Below, piece by piece: positions 1-12,741 of a DNA stretch of 64,000 nucleotides. This stretch comes from Alnus glutinosa (lineage: Eukaryota > Streptophyta > Magnoliopsida > Fagales > Betulaceae), in the NCBI RefSeq assembly GCF_958979055.1, contig NC_084894.1, positions 997,001 to 1,061,000 of the forward strand. Reading direction: 5' to 3'. Below the pieces are notes generated by a model. That model made no database searches and was not told where the DNA came from. It saw only the letters and a list, made by a program, of their open reading frames with translations. The position numbers and the translations under genes were made by a program. Within the stretch, counting starts at the first letter, position 1, and every line of letters starts with the position of its first letter.

Positions 1-78
1 TGTTTCCGTTATTTTCATGCACTAGTAATTTGGAATTACTTTGATGAGTGACGATTTCTTGCTTCTTTTTGTGGGCAG

Positions 79-209
79 GTCGAGGGAAACTTGTGTGTCC
101 TGTTTGTTTAGGGACTGGTGTACCAAATAACAAAGGTCTTCTTAGGAGGCCCGACGCTCGGCAATTACTTGACAAGATGTATAATGGTCGGCTGCTGCCG
201 AACTCTTAA
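79..209 (+). CDS. DnaJ-type Cys-rich zinc-finger protein, last exon (partial)
   Basis: The final coding exon of a gene that begins outside the window. An AG acceptor at 77-78 (TGGGCAG) opens an exon reading R-G-K-L-V-C-P-V-C-L-G-T-G, then a short basic tail ending R-L-L-P-N-S and TAA at 207-209. The CPVCLGTG stretch is one CxxCxGxG repeat of the DnaJ/Hsp40 cysteine-rich zinc-binding domain. Small plant proteins of this class without a J domain are usually chloroplast proteins acting in thiol chemistry or photosystem assembly; that role is inference from the family. The exact paralogue cannot be named from 43 residues. Bases 1-78 are the preceding intron. The 3' UTR probably reaches a few hundred bases downstream. 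Confidence 0.65.
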
Positions 210-510
210 GTAAGTTGTCTTAGCATGCCTCCCCTCGAATTCTTAGGTTTGATGGATGTGGTTTCCTAATATTATAAATTTGTATTTTAAATGCTGCAGA
301 TAGAGGCTATTTATTTGACCACATGCAGGAGTACACTTCAACTAGTCGAACAAAGAAGAGGCAGAGAGAGTATAGACTACCTGTCACTCCAAGTGCAGCC
401 CTGTTGATATACTGTTACTTGCCATAGTCGCTTCCGATTTGGGCTTGATATGGAGGACTGCAAGATGCCTTTTGCTTACTTACGCTGCTATACTTTGGTG
501 TGCGCCTTTT

Positions 511-880
511 GGTAGTTAGGAGGGCAAGCATATGCTGCTATGATATATATATATATGTCATCATTGTATGTGTTGAAGATGGAAACTACCAATATGACAT
601 GATTATATTCTCTTATTTATTTCTATTATTATTCTGATTGTAATCTCCTACTAATTTCTTTCCATTAGTATTCCTCTCCTATTTAAACCCATGTAAACTT
701 ATGGAATGATCATCATGGAATAAACGGTTTATCTTCTCTTCTCTTCAATTTTCCATTTTCTCTTCTTCAACATGGCATCCGAGCCTTCTGGGTTCTTGAG
801 TTTTCTCTGGATCGGTAGCTAGGAGGACAAGTATATGCTGCCATATATATATATATATATATATATATCATCATTGTATG
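511..880. repeat. 60-bp direct repeats flanking an LTR fragment
   Basis: A segment starting GGTAGTTAGGAGGGCAAGCA at 511-570 and ending in a TA run plus TCATCATTGTATG recurs, slightly diverged, at 814-880. The two copies bracket the LTR and primer-binding site at 571-784. This is far longer than the 4-6 bp duplication an LTR element makes, so it is a separate local duplication around or after the insertion. Confidence 0.7.
571..784 (+). mobile_element. Small LTR (TRIM/Copia-like) with adjacent primer-binding site
   Basis: A 202-bp LTR (571-772) opens TGTTGAAGA and closes TCTTCAACA, perfect 9-bp terminal inverted repeats with canonical TG/CA ends. Directly after it, TGGCATCCGAGC (773-784) closely resembles the usual initiator-Met tRNA primer-binding site TGGTATCAGAGC. 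A TATTTAAA-type TATA signal lies inside the LTR near 680. Only about 40 bp of internal sequence and no second LTR remain, so the element is a truncated remnant. Confidence 0.7.
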
Positions 881-2128
881 CCCCATGCGGTACTTGATTA
901 TTGCATTTCCCACTACAGAAGCTTTTAGTGATTTGAAAAATTAAGACACTCGTTGAATGGTTGACCACAAATTGGAAGCATCAAGTTAAGCACCTTTGTC
1001 TATTATGGAACATGGACTTTGTTACTGAGCTTTACAATGTATTTGAATTAAGTGCATGTTCTTTCTAGCATTGAAATGTACTTGTTCTATAAGATTGGTC
1101 TACTTGGTTTTAATTAGGATTTCAGGAATTGACAGTTCAAGCACGGAATCTCTGAAGCCTTTTTACTTGTGTTTCCATTTTCAACTCAATAGGGCTTCTG
1201 GAGTAGATGTAGAATACATGGACCTGGACCCTGGCCTTTGTCCTCGAAAAACAAAAGCTCCTCCACCCTCTGCAAAGCCTCGCCCCCATATCTAAGGGAG
1301 GAGGGAAGAGCCACCCCTTCCTAATTTACTCCTCTCCCTCATCTTCTTTCTCTGTGTGTTTTTTCTCATCCTTTTGTTTTTATGTTCTTAGCACTTTCTC
1401 CACCTATACCATCCACACACCTACCAGTCCCCACTCCACCCTCCGCCAGTCCTCGCTCCCACACGTGCATGCCAAGCGCTTGGGCCGCATGCGTTGATGC
1501 CCCTTTTGGTCCCCTACGGCTGCAGCAGATTTGAGGCTCTTCTATCTCTGCTCCCTCCCTTCATGTGGAGCCTTTTCGGCGCAAAGAAAATTTCAGATTT
1601 AAATCTAGCCACAAAAAACATTGTTCTTGATGTTATTTGACATTCAGTCCTTGAAAGGGACTCCCCTTCTATTAATTTTATTATTTCTTAGTCTCCCTAC
1701 CTCCTTCAGAAACTAAGATTTATTTGGTTGCCTTAAGCTGCTGGCAGCTTTTCCACTCGCTTCCTCAATCAACGAGGATTCTCCTAGGGCTGTGGAAAGG
1801 ACTTGCTTTGGATTTCTGTTAAGAATTGTGTTCTTTTTTAGTTTGTTTGTTTTGGTTTTGTTATTTTCTTCTTGTTTAGCTTCTGTATTTTATTGTAGTT
1901 CTGGTTTATATCATCTAAAAAAAAGGAATACATTGTGGAATGGAAGGGAAAAAAAGGAGAGAGAGAGAGAGAATGGATTAAAGGTTTTACAGATTGGGTC
2001 TGCTTCCTCATGCCCCCAAAGCAAGAAGCGTGAATTATGTTCCCAAATTGATCATTTTGCCTGTCATTGCCTATGGAACGAGTGGGGCAGTTGAACTTCT
2101 ACCAAAGCTTTTATTAATGAAAAATGCT
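881..2128. other. Intergenic, no supported gene
   Basis: Downstream DNA of the DnaJ-type gene. It has pyrimidine-rich stretches (about 1300-1580 and 1800-1900) and a short GA run at 1957-1971. Open frames here lack recognisable domains. Confidence 0.5.
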
Positions 2129-2347
2129 TAAGGTACTATAATTTTGACTATAATTCTTATAAATTTACGTCACAATTCACATGTATAAAAATGGCTGATA
2201 TGTGGACTGTCATATGACAGTCAGTTAATAAACGTGGTAAGCATTTTGTGGACTGTCCACATTGTAGTAGTTGGTGTAGCAAGTGTCATATGAACTGTCA
2301 CACTAGTTTGTAAGAGACTTATAGTAAAAGTTGTAGTACCTCTAATA
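2129..2347. mobile_element. MITE-like inverted-repeat element
   Basis: The left arm AGGTACTATAATTTTGACTA near 2131 is answered by the reverse complement of TATAGTAAAAGTTGTAGTAC near 2323-2342. The element is about 215 bp and non-coding. The ends sit beside TTA and TAA, suggesting a Harbinger/Tourist-type element, but a target duplication is not clean. Confidence 0.5.
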
Positions 2348-2579
2348 ACTTCATCAATTGCTTGGCTTCCAACAACTTATCCCGGTGCACTAGAGGTAAC
2401 AAAAGGCTTAGGGAAATGTATTATGATCTTATGATCATGATCCCTACAAAGTCACCAACTTCAATTGCTATTACCAAAAAGGAAAGCAAGCTTTCTATGG
2501 CAATGAAAAGCTGAACTGCTTGGCAAGTGGGAAAAAGGAAGAGAAGGGAGTGAATTTAATGAAAATGCCATGTAAATCA

Positions 2580-3010
2580 CCTTCTTCTAACGAATTTGGC
2601 CGGAATCTGACCATGGTCAGAAGCCGGCCGGATCTAACTGGATCCTGCCATTGATCCAACCGGATCTGGCCAAAATGATCGGGATTCGGCCGGATTTGGA
2701 TGGATCCGGCCACTGATCCGGCCGGATCTGACCAAAATGGCCAGGATCTGGAGGAGTCCGGCCGAAATCCGACAATTTTGGTTGGATCTGGCCAAACGTG
2801 CTTGCCGGAATCCGGCAACGACAACCGGACGTTGCCGAATTTCGGCAATAGTTGCATTTTCTCATTTCGTAATTTTTTCGTACGAACCGAACGCCGGAAA
2901 ATGATTTCGAGAAAATTATTTTTTTTGAAAATGATTTCGTCGAAAATATTTTGCGACGGAAACTATTTTATGTCGAAACAAACGGAGCATTACATGAAAG
3001 AGAAATACAA
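2580..3010. repeat. Degenerate CCGGATCTGGCC-type tandem repeat and element end
   Basis: Between about 2600 and 2850 variants of GATCCGGCCGGATCTGGCCA recur with irregular spacing. They give proline/aspartate-rich open frames on both strands that are not genes. The following 2870-2995 stretch (repeated GAAAATGATTTCG motifs, then GTCGAAACAAACGGAGCA) looks like the terminal part of a dispersed DNA element. No boundary could be fixed. Confidence 0.5.
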
Positions 3011-3291
3011 TTGTTAAATCACTATTTAAATCGATAAAAAATAAAAAATTTAATAATTTAAAAATTGTAGAGTTAAGGTTCGACTTCGGGACCACAACTT
3101 TAATACAATGTTAAATCACTACTTATCCTAAAAACTTTTAATAATAACTAGGTTATAAGCCCATTGATTCAAATTTATACCCACCGTAAATGTGTACCAG
3201 GGCATGCATCCATTACAAGTCAAAATGGGTTAACATTCAAAATCAAGGTGAACAAACAAAATACTCTTATGTGGAACTGGGGATCAAAAAT

Positions 3292-6200
3292 TCAAGGCTG
3301 ACTGTCGGGCAGTCTGATGAGAACAGAGTGCTCCGGTTTGTGTGTACACTCAAAATCAAGGTGAACAAATGCCCGCTCAACTTCCGGAAGTTTCTCTAGC
3401 TTATCCTGCAAGGCCTCTCCAATGGCGTGTGCATCTTTTAAGGGTAAATCTTCTGGAAGTTCAATATCAACCTGTTTCCACAATGTAGTCAAAATCATTA
3501 CTTGCTAAATATTTAAAACTAGGAAAATTGTCCCATACTCTCATGAGTTTTGGCCTAAGTTTCTAATTTTTGAAGGAAATGAATTTTGACAATGTGACAG
3601 ATAGGTCCTTCTGTCAATTTTTCCGTCCAGTTTTTAAGGATAGAAATACCAGTTAACATCTTCTTCGAATAAGACCAATGAAGTTGTGCCATGTATGCCT
3701 GTAAATAACAAAACACAAAAAAAGAAAGAAAAAAAGAAAAAGAGAGAGATGGAGGGGTGACTCCACCCTCCACCCCAATAGCAAAGGGGGGTACCCCTTG
3801 CAAGGGTAGATGGGGTTGCTCCATCCCCACTGCTGAAGGCTGGCCGCACGAGTCATTTTCACTGTTGTGGTGTGGCCCCCTTGCGAGGGTAGAGTGGTGG
3901 CTCCACCTCCCTTTACCCCTGACAAAGGGTGGCAGTGGAGGTGGAGTCACCCCTCCATCCTTTTTTCAACCTTTTTTTGGTGTTTTTTTATTTGCAAGCA
4001 TACGTGGCATGATGACATGACATTTAATACATATTAAGTGATTTCATTGGTTTTACATGGAAAATATGCTAGTTAGCACGTCTACCGTTAAAATCTTGAC
4101 AAAAAAATTGATGAAATAATCTATTTGTCACATGTCCAAAACTCAGATTCTTAATTGTCAAAATTAGAAACTCATATCCTTATCCAAAACTCGAGAGAAT
4201 TAAAGATAATTTTCCTTAAAACTAGGATGCTTCAAAGAGAATAATGTAACTTCTGATGGTCTACCATAGACATTCCACCTCATGGTGTAATAAAATTGAA
4301 AAGAAATGTCTCGCAAAATTTTTCATTTTCAAAATTTATTCTCAAAGGTATCTCAAAGCCTCAAAGGGAAAGGTAGCTCAGGAGTTTGATCTGTTATTGT
4401 AGACTGAAATGTTTATGCAAAAATGAGTTGAAAAAGAGTAAAAGTTGTGATCGAAAGCTTGCCACTATTTGTGGTTGATCAGAAATTTACATGACTAACC
4501 TCGACAAAATAAAGAACACCAAAAGTGTAAGCACGGACAGTGTCAATGCGCTTGACTTGAGGGTGCCTTATGACAAGATATGTCAGTTTCTGCAAGAATT
4601 CAGGAGGTGCAGACTGTCCCACAAGCGTAACTGCACCAACAAACCCATCTTAATATAACTGCAATACAAAATCAAGATGTCTTTGATATTCTTCTTCTTT
4701 TTATTTTTATTTTTTTTTCTTTTTCCTTTTTTTGAGGTAAGATCACGTTTCTTATCACAAATTTGAAAACTTTTGAAGCATAAACAATCCAAAGAAAAGA
4801 ATATTCTTTGCAATCAAACTAACACATAAACAGAGTACATGTAAAATTAACAGGTCGGAATCAATCAATATAATGAGCTTGAAAAGCAAAATCTCTGAAA
4901 GCAATGGATTCTACAACACAAAAATTCTTCTATGAGGAATAGTGCATTTAAAGAGAGTTTTTAAATGGATAAACATCCAAAGGAAGTATTAACATTACTT
5001 CTGTAGGGAAAATATGAGTTGTGATAAAGGAAATCGTGAGTGAATGGTAGTAAAGTGGGTATGAAAGAAAAAGATTAACAGAATGATTCTTGGATTTTGG
5101 AAAGGAACTTCCTTTTCATTCTTTTTGCTTCTTCATCAGGATCAAACAAGGGATTGTGAGATCAGACAAAACAACCAACCTTATTTGGCTTGGTGGTTAG
5201 TTGTGTGTTTTGCTATCCCCAAGACCAAAGGTTCAAAGGTTGGTGAAGGAAAAGAAAAGAAGAAGAAATCAGATAGAACAAAGATGAGGTGGATGGAGTA
5301 CCTGCATTTTCCATTACAGTTTTAGACCAATTTGAAATAGTGTACAGCGCAAGGAGGATAGCACCAGTAGGGTCAATCCACCAGTAGAATATATCACCAA
5401 GAAGAGCAGCAGCTAGTCCAACTACATTTGTTACCACGTCGAAAAAGTGATCCTGGGTAATGGCATTTCAAGAAGTTATGCTGCTGATAACTAGAAGGAT
5501 AATACTTATCAAAAAAATAACTAGAAGGATAATTGATAAAAGCGAAGCTTCTGAATTTTTAAAGTGAAGTAGGAAAACCTTTGCATATGCCCGGACAATC
5601 TCATTTACTGAGCTTCTACAGTACAACCAGAGGGCAAGTTTCACCACAGTAGCAGATATCATGATTGCGCATAACCATATCAATTGATTTGAGGACAAAT
5701 CTTCAGTAGGGCTGTCTTCAATTAGTTGTTCTACAGCCTGGAGCAATATCTGAAAGCCTGTAAGAAAATGGAAGGGTATGACAACGCCAACTTTATAAAC
5801 AGGAATCTATACCACATTCAGAGAAGTTAAAGATATAGTTTTATAAAGAGAAGAAAACCTCTTATGGTTTCATCACGGTGTTAAGTTTTGAAAAGAATCA
5901 AGCTCTTTGAATATGTTGGGACAGAACATTACAACATTAAAGTGTCAAGAGGCAAAAGTTTGGAAATTTCCATCGGAAAATGTAAGAAGAAGCCTGTGAG
6001 AAACCCAAAGACATCACAATATCTTTCCTAAAGAAATTATGCAATATTCCAAGATTAAGAACACAGTGAATAAAAGCTTCTTTGTAATACTACAGATTAG
6101 ATATGTCTCTATCTCATTGTTCCTAACTTCCTAGATAGTAGTAGTTGCAATTGATCAATCTTATAATCCAACAAAAATCTGTTTCACTGTAAAGAAAAGT

Positions 6201-9200
6201 TGCTCTGAGGAATGATAATAAATTGGGGGGAAAACTAGTCTTGGAACCATCTTTTTCGAAAATAAATGGTCTATCCTTCCTTGATTATGAAAAGGAAACT
6301 TCTAAATTGGCTTTGGCTTAGAGCAGTTACCCACTGAAACTTGATGCAGAAGCCGTCCTTAAACATGGCAAAACCATAGATCTTCTTCATAAGCAGCAGG
6401 GGGAAGTGACCAGGACATCCATCTATCTATATTTAAGTTCTTGTGGAACTCATCTGGAAGAATATTAAGCTCAAGCCTCACGCAGTGTCCAGCAAAATGG
6501 CCAGAATGCACAACATCGGGCACATAATTGCTCAAGGATTAATATTGCAGACACAAGGTGTAAAATTTGCAACATTGTGACACATCACGTCTCCAAACAA
6601 GAAAAGGTTTCAGAACATTTATAAGCTCTGCGCCTGCCTCATAATTCAAGTGAACATTGTCTATTTTAATGGGATCATGAACATTTTTATCCATGTTTTA
6701 ACAGCAGAAGGAAATTCTCACTCATAACAACTAAGGAAGCCAGACCAAGCTACCCTTTCATTTAACAGTGGGAGAGAGGAATTTAGAAAGCAGAAAAAGT
6801 ACCTAATGTGTTCTTCATAATTCCTTATCTAAATCATCCACTTCACATGTATCCAACAGTGTATCAACAAACTTACTAGTATTAAATGATTTATTTATTT
6901 TCTCAATGTTAGGTAGTTCAACATTGTTGTGTACATGAAAGAAGATGGTCTCATTATGTCAACCGCAGCACTGATCACTGATATCGATCGAGTTAGGAGC
7001 TTAATCTATTCTGGTCCAACTAACAAGAAACCATTCATTAGGAGATTTTCATTTTTGAAAAACTATCCAATTAATCTATTCTGGTCCAACTTGCAACATT
7101 TCACTAATTAGGAGTCTTTGTGAACATTTTTGAATCATCTAATATAAATATGAGCAAGTTCCTATAGTTTTCAATTCACTTCGCAAGAAAAGCCAAATTT
7201 AAACGTTAATTCTGCTGCCTATATTAGTAATCATGGTAAGAATTCAACAGATAGGCAATTGCATTTCCTTCATTTTGTATGTCTTTGACGAAAGCTACCT
7301 CATGTAATAACACAAGTTCAAGTAACAAAGAAGTTCATCATAAATATGGTAACTAACAATCATGTGACAAAAAAACCAATGGAAACTTACAACAGGTCAA
7401 GGCTCCACAACATACCGAGTGTAGCCATGATAGCAGCAAAGACGATTATGCCTACAGGCTGCATCCTCAACTTTCCTATAGGGTATTTATAGATATTTAT
7501 GTTCTTCATTGACATATGCGTGAACCAAAGTATGAAACCTGCCATGAGATCAAGTAAAGAATCTAGTGTTGATGCGGCAATGGCTATGGATCCACTCTTT
7601 ATTGTAGCATAGATCTGAAAATTGTAATGCCATTGTTAATTCTAGGAGTTCATATATGAGCAATGGGTTATAAACACTATCATACCATATCAAGTGGTGA
7701 CTTAAGAGTACAAGGACACATGTTCATCAATTTTATACTCCATCATAGAAAATAAATTCTTCTAAGCCTTTTAACCTGAGCTACACACGTTTTCTTTTGA
7801 AATTTCTTTTTATTTGCAAGCTACATATGCACCCAGTGTGTCTTAAATCCACCTCCAACCCATTATAATGGGTGAGAAAGCACATTTTGAGGGGCGTTGA
7901 AGTCCTGAACTCACCCTACACCCTGTTCTTCTTATAGGGGAGGAAGTACCCTATGAGGTCTTAAAACTATAACCTCAACCTTCAATCCATTCTTACATGA
8001 AAGAAGTGTCATTTGAACCGGAGCTCGTTATCTTATAAAGAGTAATGCTATTTAATAGACTCCTGTACAACTGTCATAACATTGTATGATAGTTGTATAA
8101 GAGTATACTAAATAGAATTACTCTCTTATAAACTATGAAATGAATTTAAGCCCACATTCTCTGTTTCTCTCTCTCTCTCTCTCTCTCACACACCTATTAT
8201 TATTTTATATATATATATATATATATTATAGTGATGGAACTAGAGGGGGGCTGGTGGGGGCCATGGCCCCCCTCCAGTCCCCCTAGCAATTTTTTATTTT
8301 TATTTTTTTTGGTCAAAAATAGATTTTTTCAGCTTTTAAATTTGTTAAAAAAAACACATTTTAGGTCTCGTTTTTCAACTATGGCCCCTTAAGAAAATTT
8401 TACTACAGTCTCCCCCCTAAAATCAACTTTCTAGTTCCGTCCCTATATATATATTCATAGAGCATTGGAACACAATGTCATTCAAGTCTAGAAACAGTGA
8501 TAGATCTCGAAACAACCTTCAATGCGAGAAGCACAACATTTGCATAATTAGATATTCGCATAGCTCTTTCATGTTGAGACTGTTCCTTCTTCTCCTCCTC
8601 CTCCAGGAGGTTCTCATCATCTCCGTTGATCGCGGGTGTCACCAAAGTATCCACTTCCTCAAAGGACTTCAAGGTCTCGAATTGTCTCTCGTAGTACTCC
8701 TTCTCTCCTACAAATTAACAACACAAAACCACACCGCATTCCACCTAAGAAGTCGCACGTAAAGACATATTTTACCAACTCTAAAATCACGACTGAAGCT
8801 TCTTCAATCTGTGTAGATGTATATATGCGCATCTATATATAGCATGTTAATCCTAGCATAATTCGAAACAGAACCACAGCTTAGATTCTATGTTAATCCT
8901 ATCAGAATCACTACTCTGATACAACATCATCCTAATAAAAGCATGTTAAATCTTCAGTTACCCAGAAAAGGTTAAGATGGTCGGAGTTAGAGACATACCT
9001 TTGGTTAAGCCTTTGGTTCTGGAAAGATCGAGGTCGAAGGTGGTCGACTCGAGGTCGAGGCCAGACCGGACCTTGTCAGGCAGCCTTGTCACAAACTCGC
9101 TCCTCAGTGAGTTCACCGAGTACCGGCGGCTGAGTAGAGCGCGTCGACTCCCCACCCGACCCCCCTCCTTCGCCAGCAACGGCGATTTCGGACTCGATCC

Positions 9201-9206
9201 CTCCAT
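3292..9206 (-). CDS. MTP8: MTP8-type manganese CDF transporter (metal tolerance protein), 7 exons
   Basis: Cation-diffusion-facilitator transporter of the plant Mn-CDF group; family members move Mn2+ (some also Fe2+) out of the cytosol, typically into the vacuole. Exons, minus strand: 9206-8999, 8707-8517, 7614-7416, 5757-5579, 5452-5302, 4630-4500, 3471-3292. All introns are GT-AG and phases join to 1239 nt, 412 aa, the usual MTP8 length. The start is the methionine before [10 protein letters not shown]; an upstream in-frame ATG at 9239 is less likely. The N-terminus has the MTP8-like [13 protein letters not shown] and LPDKVRSG segments. Two DxxxD metal motifs mark the Mn group: DSLLD at residues 151-155 and DHFFD at 260-264. 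The C-terminal cytosolic domain contains [11 protein letters not shown] and HKPEHSVL. No stop or frameshift was found. A TATA-like ATATATAT lies near 9309-9317. Introns carry several small transposons. Confidence 0.93.
3751..3956. repeat. Foldback element in MTP8 intron 6
   Basis: GGAGGGGTGACTCCACC at 3751-3767 is the exact reverse complement of GGTGGAGTCACCCCTCC at 3940-3956. The GC-rich interior between the arms is itself partly symmetric (GGGGTACCCC near 3786-3795). It is non-coding despite long open frames on both strands, and is probably a MITE-like insert in the intron between exons 6 and 7. Confidence 0.65.
8040..8123. mobile_element. Short hairpin MITE in MTP8 intron 2
   Basis: Arms GAGTAATGCTATTTAATAGA (8040-8059) and the near-complement at 8104-8123 form an 84-bp hairpin with a loop near 8077-8085. 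Flanks both read TTATAA. The copy in the displaced MTP8 fragment (about 45680-45748) has lost part of the loop. Confidence 0.6.
8230..8444. mobile_element. hAT-like non-autonomous element in MTP8 intron 2
   Basis: The left end GTGATGGAACTAGA and right end CTAGTTCCGTCCCT are imperfect inverted repeats of the CAGGGACGGA type. The interior has the GGGGCCATGGCCCCCCTCCAG palindrome core shared with the element at 55428-55619. It sits inside a TA-dinucleotide run, so its 8-bp target duplication cannot be told from the repeat. A CT microsatellite lies just before it at 8163-8187. Confidence 0.6.
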
Positions 9207-9308
9207 TTCCGGATCCCCAGCAACAAAGCAATCAACCAAATTCCCTTGTCTCTCTGTCTGCCGCCTTCCTTAAAACGCAACCGAACTGTTTTCACTCTTC
9301 AGTGAGAA

Positions 9309-9317
9309 CATATATAT
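9309..9317 (-). promoter_or_regulatory. Putative TATA box of MTP8
   Basis: The minus strand reads CATATATATG about 105 bp upstream of the MTP8 ATG, leaving room for a 5' UTR of roughly 70 nt. Assigned from position and composition only. Confidence 0.4.
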
Positions 9318-9319
9318 GA

Positions 9320-9682
9320 TATTTGGATTTTTGATTTTTTTCTACCCTTTGCTACACCGTACATCAGTACATGTGACAACGAGTTATTAACGTTGTGTGG
9401 GGCCTTTTCGGATCGGCAATGATTATTGTTCCTTCTTTACGGTCAACCCATCCGTTTGGTTGTATAATCATTTTTATATTATATTCAAATTACGATACGT
9501 TATGACTTGTTTTTTAAAATAATATTTAAATGGTTTAAAAAATTTGTGAAAAAAAAAAAGGGATAAAATCTTAATAGAATTTAAATTTTTTTTTAAAAAA
9601 CCCAAACATGTACTTAAAAAATAATAAAACATGATAAAAATAATTATTACCCAAACATGCACATCATATTTTATCCATCATT

Positions 9683-9730
<48 letters not shown>

Positions 9731-12700
9731 AACGAAACTAAGGAGGGATAAACATTGACACATCAATTCAATGTAATGTAAGAATAGTATGTATATTTTT
9801 CTGTCCGCTTCCATTATTCTTTCACATATTTCATTTTATCGTAAATTTGGACACGTTCATATGATACGAGATCTTGTGTCTTGTTCATGGAATATGATGA
9901 AACGGAAAGAAGTTATTTTATGGTCAAATTTTGTTTTATTATATTTATCTATATGTGTTGTTGAAAAATTTAACTCACATACACCCAATTAAATAAAACA
10001 AGGACAAAAGCCATATCTATCGTACCAATTAAGAAAGGTGTTGTTTGGTTAAGTTGTTTTGAAGCCAATAATGGCAGAATCCAAACATCAAGATGTGTTA
10101 GGAACAAAATTTTGTGGTGGTTAAATAATAAAATAGATGTGAGCCAGCTGCTCTAGATATATTAGTTTAGGGATTTGATTCATACACAACACCATCACAA
10201 CAACCACACAACAACCCCTCACATGAGGGTGGGCCCCAGTGTGTGGAGTCCACCCTCATGTAAGAGATTGTTGTGTGGTTGGTGTTGTAAATTTAACATT
10301 TTTCATTAGTTTAATACCCCTGCTGTATAACCAATAAACAAAACCTTTAGTGGTCAAATAACAATATTCAGAATATTAAAAAAAAAAAAAAAGGATGAAT
10401 TTCTTGAATTTATTATCAGTTTATTTTTAATAAATTATGGCTCCTGCGGTGCATTATATATATACTCTATAGCCTACTCAAACTGTTATTTTGAAGTGTA
10501 TGGTATGTTTTGGTTTGAATAATATTTAGAATAATATTTTACATTTTTTTAAAAATAAATTGTATTTTATTTAATTTTTTTTAAAAAATAAATACAAATA
10601 ATATTCAAATTTATCAACCCAATAGTATTCATTCATGACATTTTCAATGGTAAATTTCAAACACTACGAAATATCTCCCAATGTCAAATCATACACGAAT
10701 CCCAAAGACTATATTAAATAAATATCTTATTATTAGATGGGCATTTAAGTGGGCAGAGCACCACTTGCAGTTTGAAAATCACATATCAAACTCAGCTATA
10801 AATCAGTTGATGCAAGGGATGTGGGGTTGGCTTAAAGATCATGCTCCAATCCTAACGCTCCAATCTTCTTTGTTTAAATAGGTGCTGGGTAGCTCGAGTA
10901 GGTAGGGCCGAATACTTGCTCGAATAGGGTGAAGTTTGGATGCAATCTCATATTAGGTTGTCCATTGCGCCTGATTAATGATTTAAAATTAAGATTAATA
11001 ATTTTTGAAACGATTCGTGAATTGGACGCGAAGTTATAAAGTTTAAATTTATGTTAAACGGGTTTAGATCATAAACAGGCCGACCCGTTTATGACACATT
11101 TATAAACGGACCAACGGTTAACTCGTCAAACCGTTTATGACACATCAACCTGTTTACGATATGTTTATGACATGATTAGCTAAACAAGTCAGTGGCGAAG
11201 TCAGGATTTTTGTTGTCAAGATTTTTTTTTTTTTTTTTTTGGTTTTGATAAATTAAAAAAAAAAAAAAAAATATAACTAACACAATAAATAAATAATTAT
11301 ACAAAATTTAATTATCGCTTAAAATATATAAATGTAACTTACAATTTCTTTTGTCACTTTTTAAACCATTGAGTAACAAATGAGTCTCCCACTGCTTTTT
11401 TTCAGTGTCTGGTATAAAAGATATTACAATATAAGCAATACGCAACATCTTCTAAAATACTGTATTCCAGCCAATTAGCATATTCTATAAATCAAGCTGG
11501 ATTAAAACAACGTCATGTTTTTTCAAATTGTGTTTTTGAAAAATCATGATTAGGTTGACAAGGTTTTTTTTTTTTGTGTGGATATGATCTTCGAATTTGA
11601 TCTCTATCACTTACATGATAATCATAATTTTTTTTCATAAGTAAGGATCTTCTGGCAGATTTACTAAATCTACCTCGACGCGAGCTCGTTTAGAATTTGA
11701 TTAGAATTTAATGAAATTGTTGTTGTTCTCCATAATCATATGTAACTACAATTATATCTTTCATACAATTAAAATATGTGACAAAAAGTTTATGTATATA
11801 TTCCTAAACAACTAATTTAAAAGAACAATTGAAATACAAAAACTTAATCAATGTAAAAATTCAATTACATACCTCTCTCGAGCTCTAAAACAAAATAATT
11901 AAGCAATTAATTTGAATTGTTGAAGGCTTGAAGTAGAAAGTAATTGTCTAAAGAAATCTCAAATGGTAGAATTGTCGAATTTTCGACGATTTTTTTTTTT
12001 TTTTTTTTTTGGAAAATAGAATTGTTGAAATTTGAGTAAAAAAAATGGACATCTATGGCCTAAAGGCTAGCCTTTAAAAAGAATGGACATCTGTTCCGAA
12101 TCCCAATTGGTGTTGTCGTGTTGGTGTGATGAAATTAATGATGTTGTCATTGTTATGAGACTTGTTTTCAAGTCTCATTAAGTAGACGTGTCCTCCTCTA
12201 CTCCATGGAAATTGCCTTCTTTATCAAGTCTCATCCTTTTACTTTTTTCTTTTGAGTGAATGGTTAAAAACAAACCGGTGCGTTTTTATCAAAGGAAAAA
12301 AAATATGCCTATTTCTCTTCAATCTTATCTTCTTCAACCTTTGGGCTGTGGTGACTGGTTTTGAGTTTAAAAACCAATGAAAAAATAGCATAATGTGGTG
12401 TGACTCATAAAGCTTAATCCTCTTGAAAAATAGCATGTGCTTTTTTGTTACTTTTTGCTAATATATATGCTTAGCCTCAGCTCCCTTAACCTCATTTGCA
12501 TGACTGTGGGTATTTAATTGCTCCAATTTGGCACAAGCAGACAAGCTTCCCAGAGGGTTCAATCTTTTAAATATATTATTTGTTTAAACAAGAGTGAGAA
12601 CAAATCTTTGCTTCTGCGTTCCACATTAAGATCCTGGCTGTTATTTATAATACATAAGAAAACCACAAAAATGATCCTCCATTAGCTTCTCTATCCTAAC

Positions 12701-12738
12701 GCTAATTTACACTGTTCATAGATGGGTTTATTTCTTAT

Positions 12739-12740
<2 letters not shown>
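9320..12740. other. AT-rich intergenic DNA with repeats, no supported gene
   Basis: Lies upstream of MTP8. It holds a poly-T run at about 9687-9723, a foldback at 10186-10289, and repeat-derived DNA at about 11000-12150. The latter has direct repeats of an AAACCGTTTATGACACAT-like motif at 11080-11160 and a GTGGCGAAGTCAGGATTT segment resembling a hAT-type end. No open frame shows a known domain. Confidence 0.5.
10186..10289. mobile_element. Foldback/MITE with long arms
   Basis: Left arm ACAACACCATCACAACAACC followed by CCTCACATGAGGGTGG pairs with the right arm CCACCCTCATGT...TTGTTGTGTGGTTGGTGTTGT. The whole unit folds into one imperfect hairpin of about 100 bp. A decayed relative occurs near 29575-29640. 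Confidence 0.65.

Positions 12741-12741
<1 letters not shown>

Noticed and set aside
2495..3017. Overlapping 82-120 aa open frames rich in Asp, Pro and Gly
   Set aside because: Translations of the degenerate CCGGATCTGGCC repeat on both strands.
3555..4020. Open frames on both strands (70-131 aa) in the MTP8 intron
   Set aside because: They come from a foldback repeat and lie between confirmed exons.
9207..9239. Upstream in-frame ATG for MTP8
   Set aside because: The shorter start gives the MTP8-like N-terminus and length; the 11 extra residues have no family support that I recall.
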